Below are positions 57,470 to 64,000 of a stretch of 64,000 bases of DNA, piece after piece (the first letter of the stretch is position 1; each line of letters starts with the position of its first letter). Origin of the DNA: Xestospongia bergquistia (Eukaryota > Porifera > Demospongiae > Haplosclerida > Petrosiidae); NCBI GenBank assembly GCA_963965975.1, contig OZ014423.1, positions 2,356,001 through 2,420,000 of the forward strand, written 5' to 3'. The notes beneath the pieces were generated by a model. It was not told where the DNA came from. It saw only the letters and a list, made by a program, of their open reading frames with translations, and ran no database searches. The translations under genes were made by a program, and so were the position numbers.

Positions 57470-60400
57470 TTACAGTTTTTCTTCTTCATGAAATTGGTTT
57501 TTTTCATTGACTTCAAAGTACAATGGATTCTGTCTAGCAACATTATCTTCAGAAATATCATATTTCTGTGCATTAAGTCTTCTTCGTTTGAGAACAAAAA
57601 AAACTATAATTGCAGCAATTAGACAAGTAACTACAAGAAACAGATAAAGTAAACCATTAACTGCTTAATATAGAAAGCATTAACAATACCTGCAGTAACT
57701 ATAACTGTTATTGGCACAGCAATATAAACACTGTTACTTGAACTTAAGGACTACATAATATTATAATACATAATCACAATTACAATACATAACTTACTGA
57801 TTGACTATCTAGAGTCACTGTTGGTAAAACTTTAGCAGCTATAAAAAATGTAAAGATGACGTCATATATTTAATCAATAGCTATACTATTAGTTGTATCA
57901 AGTACATCAATATATCTTATTTTTTTCTATTTTCTTACTTTCACAACTGAATCCATTGTCAAGCAAGGAAAAACCTGAACTACATTCACAATGAAATGAC
58001 CCATCGTCATTTACACATCTCTGACTGCAACCTCCATTATTTTGAGCACATTCATTAATGTCTTATAAAAGACATGCTAATAAAAATATAACTTAGTAGA
58101 CAACTAACCAAAGCAAGTATGATCATCATTGCCTAAGTAATAGCCAGTCTGACATGTACATTGATAACTACCAACACTGTTATGACAATCTTGAGTACAT
58201 CTTGTTAGATTGAGTGAACACTCATCTATGTCTGTTGTAAATTAAGATATAATAGGAGAATATATGATAATGGTAAATATTTACCTGAGCAAAATATACT
58301 ATTGTATAGATGATATCCAGGCTGACAGGTACATTGGAAACTACCTTCAGTATTTGTACATATTTGTTCACAACCTCCATTTCCAATCTCACATTCATTA
58401 ATATCTGTTTATCAATAATACTTAAATAATTTTTAAGTAAATAATTAGTCAATCACCTGTACAAATTTCTCCATTGGTGTCAGTGTAAAATCCAATATCA
58501 CATTGACACTGATAACGTCCTGGTTTATTGATACAAGTATGATCACAACCACCATTGTTATTATCACACTCATTGATATCTACATGTTAGATAGTGTTAG
58601 GAATTGTTCATATAAAACTTGTTACTGACCAGTACAATTATGTTCATCTATATTTAGAACATATCCAGAGTTACAGGAACAGGAGTATGAACCAGGAGTA
58701 TTAGAACAAGTCTGATTACAACCTCCATTATATGAAGTACACTCATTGATATCTGTAATAATGGTCAACATAATTGAGAAAAAAGCAACTATTAACAAAA
58801 CCTGAGCAGTTATGATCATTACTATCAATTGAATATCCAGTCAAACAAGAACAAGAGTAAGTACCAATTGTATTTTGACAATTCTGTTCACATTCACCAT
58901 TTTGAGTTGCACATTCATTGATGTCTTTAATAATTTATGATATTAGTCTCTTTAACAAAATTAATTACCTGTGCAGTTCATTCCATTGTTTTCCAAGTTA
59001 AATCCAACATCACATTGACACTGATAACTTCCTGGTTTGTTGATGCAAGTGTGATCACAACCACCATTGTTATTATCACACTCATTGAAATCTAAGGTAG
59101 ACAAAAAAAAGAATAATACATGTGAAACCTGTTACTAACCAACACAACTATGTCCATCTATTTCCAGAAGGTATCCAGAGATACAGGAACAGGAGTAAGA
59201 GCCAGGAATGTTAGAACAAGTCTGACTACAACCTCCGTTATATGAAGTACATTCATTGATATCTATAATCAAAAATGAAAAACATTGACTTAGGAAGAAA
59301 TTATCGTTTGACTGTACAAACCTGTACAATTGTGCTCATTACTGTCAATTAAGTATCCAGTCAGACAAGAACAAGAATAGCTACCAATTGTATTTTGACA
59401 ATTCTGTTCACATCCTCCATTTTCAGTTGAACATTCATTGATGTCTATCATCATTATAGTATCAGATTAATATCAATAATGAGTAATGATCTTACCAAGA
59501 CATGTGTGGTTATCAATTCCAAGTTGGTATCCATACTGACAAGTACATCTATAGCTTCCAATGGTATTAGTACATAGTTGAGTACATCCAGAAATCCCTT
59601 CACTACACTCATCAATGTCTGTGTGGGTGGTATTAATGTAGATATTAAGTATGTATATAGAATAGTACCTGAACAGAATTTATCATTAACCAATCTGAAG
59701 CCAGACTCACAAGAACAATTGAACAATGGTACTTTATTAATACATATTTGTTCACAACCACCATTGTTAGTATCACATTCATTGATGTCTATAATGTAAT
59801 GTATAATAATGAGCTAATTCAAATAGTGTACTTACCAGAGCAATTTCTGTCATTGCTATCTAATGAGTATCCACTATTACAAGAACAACTGTAACTTCCT
59901 TCACTGTTAATACAAGTATGTTCACAACCACCATTATTATCACTACATTCATTGACATCTGATGTGTAATAAATTATGACTTATATTAATATGTTATTGT
60001 TTATACCTGTACAACCATGTCCATTTAAGTTCAGACTATAACCAGTCTTACAGCTACAATAATAACTACCAGGGATATTAGTACAAGACTGTACACACCC
60101 ACCATTATTAATAGAACATTCGTTAATATCTATGATTAATGACTCTAATAGAATCTTTTAACAGGAGTCATTTACCTGAACAGTTGTGTTTGTCATTATC
60201 TAGTAAGTAGCCAGTTGCAGGACAAGAACATACATAGCTACCCATAGTATTAGTACAAGTGTCTTTACAACCTCCATTGTTATCAGAACACTCATTGATA
60301 TCTATTGTAGAACATAATTTTCTCATATTTATTAACTTTATAACTGACCCTGACAGGTATAGTTATCATATAAGAGTTCAAACCCACTATAACAAATACA

Positions 60401-63400
60401 ATAATAACTTCCAATAACATTAGTACACATCTGATTACAACTGGATAGTCCTTCTGAACACTCATCAATTTCTAAATTAAAACATAAAATAATTGCACTA
60501 TTATAACATATAATAGAACTTACCATCACATGTTCTACCATTACTGGCCAGTCTGTAACCAGAATTACAAGTACAGTAAAAAGAACTGTTTGAATTATGA
60601 CAACTATGTTCACAGACATTTGGATTGGCAGCACAATCATTAGCAACACCTGTAAAAATATATTTCTACATCTATAATTCTATCAGTATCTGTTACTGAC
60701 TAGAACATCCATGTCCATCTTCATCAAGTGTGTAACTAGTGTTACATTGACAATAGTAAGATCCTACTTGATTAATACACTCTTGATCACAACCACCATT
60801 GTTACTATCACATTCATTGATATCAGAACAAGTGAGTTCATTGGACAACTGGTAGCCTGGTTGACAATCACAGACATAACTTCCATTAGTATTATAACAG
60901 TTGTGTTCACAAAGATGAGTACCATTTGTACATTCATTGATGTCTATAGAAAACAAAACATATTATTTCCATTTCTATCTTACATTACCATCACAACTTT
61001 GTCTGTCAGTCATGTTCAATAAGAATCCACTATTGCAGGAACACTCATAACTTCCCAGTCTGTTAGTACATATTTGAGTACAACCTCCATTACTTAATAA
61101 ACATTCATTAGTATCTAGTAATTTACTTACTCTCAATTAGTAATATTATATATTACTAACCAACACAAGTTTTCTGATTACTCATAAGATGATATCCAGC
61201 AAAGCAGGAACAAAGATAGGAACCTTCTGTATTGACACAATTCTGATTACATCCACTAATGCCAAGAGTACATTCATTCACATCTTATAAAATTGGTTAT
61301 ATTAGGTAGTAATAATACATCAATAATCTTACCATCACAATGATGGTTGTCAGAGTTAATAATATAGCTGGTATTACATGAGCAGTAGTAACTACCATTT
61401 GTATTATGACAAGAATGCTCACATCCTCCATTATTATCAGTACATTCATTGATTTCTTCAAGAAGGAAATAATTTTAAAGTAATTGATTTGAGTTTAATT
61501 ACCTATGCAGTTATGAGCATTTAATTCTAATACATATCCAGTATCACAAGTACAATAGTAACTTCCACCAATGTTATAACAGTCTTGTTCACAGCCTCCA
61601 TTGTTGATATTACACTCATTAATGTCTACCAGTTAATTCATCAACATATTTTATTTATTGTATCCATACCAGAACAGAATTTTCCATATGATAGAATATA
61701 TCCGGTATAACAAGAACACATAAAGCTTCCAACAGTGTTAGTACATACTTGTTCACAGCCACCATTATCAGTGTTACACTCATTGATATCTTTAATGATT
61801 AATAATATTACTGTCTTTAACGAAATTAATTACCTGTACAGTTCATTCCATTGTTTTCTGAACTAAATCCAACATTACATTGACACTGATAACTTCCTGG
61901 TTTATTGATACAAGTATGATCACAACCACCATTGTCAATATCACACTCATTGATATCTAAGTAGACAAAAGAAATTATATAAGAGAAACTTGTTACTAAC
62001 CAACACAACTACGTCCATCTATTTCCAGAATGTATCCAGAGTTACAGGAACAGGAGTAAGAACCAGGAGTGTTAGAACAAGTCTGACTACAACCTCCATT
62101 ATATGAAGCACACTCATTGATATCTGTAATAATTATAATTATTTAATACACACTTGTCTATTACAAACCTGTACAGTTGTAACCATTACTATCATCAATT
62201 AAGTATCCAGTTAGACAAGAACAAGAATAACTACCAATTGTATTTTGACAATTCTGTTCACATCCTCCATTTTCAGTTGTACATTCATTAATGTCTATCA
62301 TCATTATAGTATCAGATTAATATCAATAATGAGTAATGATCTTACCAAGACATGTGTGGTTATCAATTCCAAGTTGGTATCCATACTGACAAGTACATCT
62401 ATAGCTTCCAATGGTATTAGTACATAGTTGAGTACATCCAGAAATCCCTTCACTACACTCATCAATGTCTGTGTCGGTAGTATTAATGTAGATATTAAGT
62501 ATGTATATATAATAGTACCTGAACAGAATTTATCATTAAACAATCTGAAGCCAGACTCACAAGAACAATTGAACAATGGTACTTTATTAATACATATTTG
62601 TTCACAACCACCATTGTTAGTATCACATTCATTGATATCTATAATGTAATGTATAATAATGAGCTAATTCAAACATGTACTTACCAGAGCAATTTCTGTC
62701 ATTGCTATCTAATGAGTATCCACTATTACAAGAACAACTGTAACTTCCTTCACTGTTAATACAAGTATGTTCACAATCACCATTATTATCACTACATTCA
62801 TTGACATCTGATGTGTAATAAATTATAACTTATATTTATATATTATTGATTATACCTGTACAATTATGACCATTTAAGTTCAGACTATAACCAGTCTTAC
62901 AGCTACAATAATAACTACCAGGGATATTAGTACAAGACTGTACACACCCACCATTATTAATAGAACATTCGTTAATATCTATGATTAATGACTCTAATAG
63001 AATCTTTTAACAGGAGTCATTTACCTGAACAGTTGTGTTTGTCATTATCTAGTAAGTAGCCAGTTGCAGGACAAGAGCATACATAGCTACCCATAGTATT
63101 AGTACAAGTGTCTTTACAACCTCCATTGTTCTCAGAACACTCATTGATATCTATTGTAGAACATAATTTTCTCATATTTATTAACTTTATAACTGACCCT
63201 GACAGGTATAGTTATCATATAAGAGTTCAAACCCACTATAACAAATACAATAATAACTTCCAATAACATTAGTACACATCTGATTACAACTGGATAGTCC
63301 TTCTGAACACTCATCAATTTCTAAATTAAAACATGAAATGATAGTACTATCATATCATATGATAAAACTTACCATCACATGTTCTACCATTACTAGCCAG

Positions 63401-64000
63401 TCTGTAACCAGAATTACAAGTACAGTAAAAAGAACTGTTTGAATTATGACAACTATGTTCACAGACATTTGGATTGGCAGCACAATCATTAGCAACACCT
63501 GTAAAAATATATTTCTACATCTATAATTCTATCAGTATCTGTTACTGACTGGAACATCCATGTCCATCTTCATCAAGTGTGTAACTAGTGTTACATTGAC
63601 AATAGTAAGATCCTACTTGATTAATACACTCTTGATCACAACCACCATTGTTATTATCACATTCATTGATATCAGAACAAGTGAGTCCATTGGACAACTG
63701 GTAGCCTGGTTGACAATCACAGACATAACTTCCATTAGTATTATAACAGTTGTGTTCACAAAGATGAGTACCATTTGTACATTCATTGATGTCTATAGAA
63801 AACAAAACATATTATTTCCATTTCTATCTTACATTACCATCACAACTTTGTCTGTCAATCATGTTCAATAAGAATCCACTATTGCAGGAACACTCATAAC
63901 TTCCCAGTCTATTAGTGCATATTTGAGTACAACCTCCATTACTTAATAAACATTCATTAGTATCTAGTAATTTACTTACTCTCAATTAGTAATATTATAT
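57470..64000 (-). CDS. IgGFc-binding/EGF transmembrane receptor, member 7 (3' part, at least 36 EGFs)
   Basis: Exons from the 3' end: 57470-57630 (helix and tail), 57690-57750, 57798-57838. EGF exons: 57939-58061, 58109-58231, 58285-58404, 58457-58579, 58630-58752, 58802-58924, 58969-59091, 59140-59262, 59322-59444, 59496-59618, 59669-59788, 59836-59958, 60007-60129, 60176-60301, 60349-60471, 60524-60649, 60701-60943 (double), 60989-61114, 61161-61283, 61333-61455, 61503-61625, 61670-61789, 61834-61956, 62001-62123, 62169-62294, 62346-62468, 62519-62638, 62685-62807, 62856-62978, 63025-63150, 63198-63320, 63373-63498, 63550-63792 (double), 63838-63963. The 5' part lies beyond the edge. The tail has K-R-R-R, Q-K-Y-D-I-S and [10 protein letters not shown]. 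No stop or frameshift was noticed. Probably the longest-stalked member; a 2.86-kb internal duplication explains much of its length. Confidence 0.85.
58969..61833 (-). repeat. EGF exon-cassette duplication in member 7, unit 1
   Basis: Sixteen EGF exons with their introns. From here the exon series repeats in unit 2 at a constant offset of about 2850-2865 bp, introns included (for example double exon 60701-60943 and 63550-63792; exon 59496-59618 and 62346-62468). Confidence 0.85.
61834..64000 (-). repeat. EGF exon-cassette duplication in member 7, unit 2 (cut by window edge)
   Basis: Second unit, near-identical to unit 1 in exons and introns through 64000. The corresponding cassette of member 6 (45719-47505) is similar but less so, which dates the duplication after the member 6/7 split or points to gene conversion. 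Confidence 0.85.

Noticed and set aside
43500-63963. Regularly spaced repeats of about 120 bp that might suggest a CRISPR-like or satellite array
   Set aside because: The units are EGF exons with splice sites and variable cysteine-spaced codons; spacers are introns. Not CRISPR and not a satellite.
1-64000. tRNA, rRNA, riboswitch and prokaryotic operon signals
   Set aside because: No cloverleaf, rRNA core or operon layout was noticed; spliced genes and transposon types show a eukaryotic nuclear sequence.

Overview
The window looks like invertebrate metazoan DNA. It is strongly AT-rich, its genes are cut into many small exons by GT-AG introns mostly 45-70 bp long, and it carries an expanded family of secretory-pathway receptors built from IgGFc-binding-type domains and calcium-binding-type EGF modules. 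Short introns, gene compactness and this domain pairing fit a demosponge best. That placement is an inference from style; no marker gene in the window proves it.

The main content is a head-to-tail array of one receptor family, all on the minus strand. Each intact member has a signal peptide split by a short intron, two large single-exon IgGFc-binding-like domains, a variable run of EGF exons (120-126 nt, phase 1 on both sides), a 41-nt juxtamembrane exon, a transmembrane helix split over two exons, and a short tail with an N-P-L-Y motif. Member 1 (1-922) shows only its 5' end. Member 2 (4156-9361) is complete, with 7 EGFs. Member 3 (14303-17290) is a pseudogene cut at both ends. Member 4 (21077-26404) is complete, with 11 EGFs. 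Member 5 (29283-32102) is a deleted and mutated pseudogene. Member 6 (43038-52478) is complete, with 28 EGFs. Member 7 (57470 to beyond 64000) shows its 3' part with 36 EGFs. A ghost of one more terminal exon lies near 42.5 kb. For members 2, 4 and 6 the exon lengths I derived sum to exact codon multiples (1261, 1424 and 2124 residues), which supports the splice models.

The spacers between members were copied along with them. They repeatedly hold a small minus-strand gene (17.8-18.5 and 54.3-54.9 kb), a small plus-strand gene with a C-terminal membrane anchor (intact at 55.9-56.6 kb, decayed near 3.3 and 19.3-20.2 kb), and a conserved exon-like segment about 600 bp beyond the receptor stop codons (20.4, 28.6 and 56.8 kb). 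The duplicated unit was therefore a multi-gene block.

Two stretches are transposon-rich. A repeat of about 3 kb occurs at 10.05-13.3 kb and again at 32.1-34.8 kb. It contains a nested 251-bp MITE and remains of a Tc1/mariner-like DDE transposase, and it abuts a truncated receptor gene in both places. A decayed BEL/Pao LTR retrotransposon occupies 35115-41104. Three LINE 3' ends, a long inverted repeat at 1.3-2.2 kb, and a TTAA-flanked piggyBac-style MITE inside an intron of member 6 complete the picture.

As a system, the array looks like a rapidly evolving set of cell-surface receptors: constant domains at the membrane-distal end, EGF stalks of very different length, and a putative endocytic tail. 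This architecture would suit binding of mucus, microbes or self markers, but no ligand can be read from sequence.
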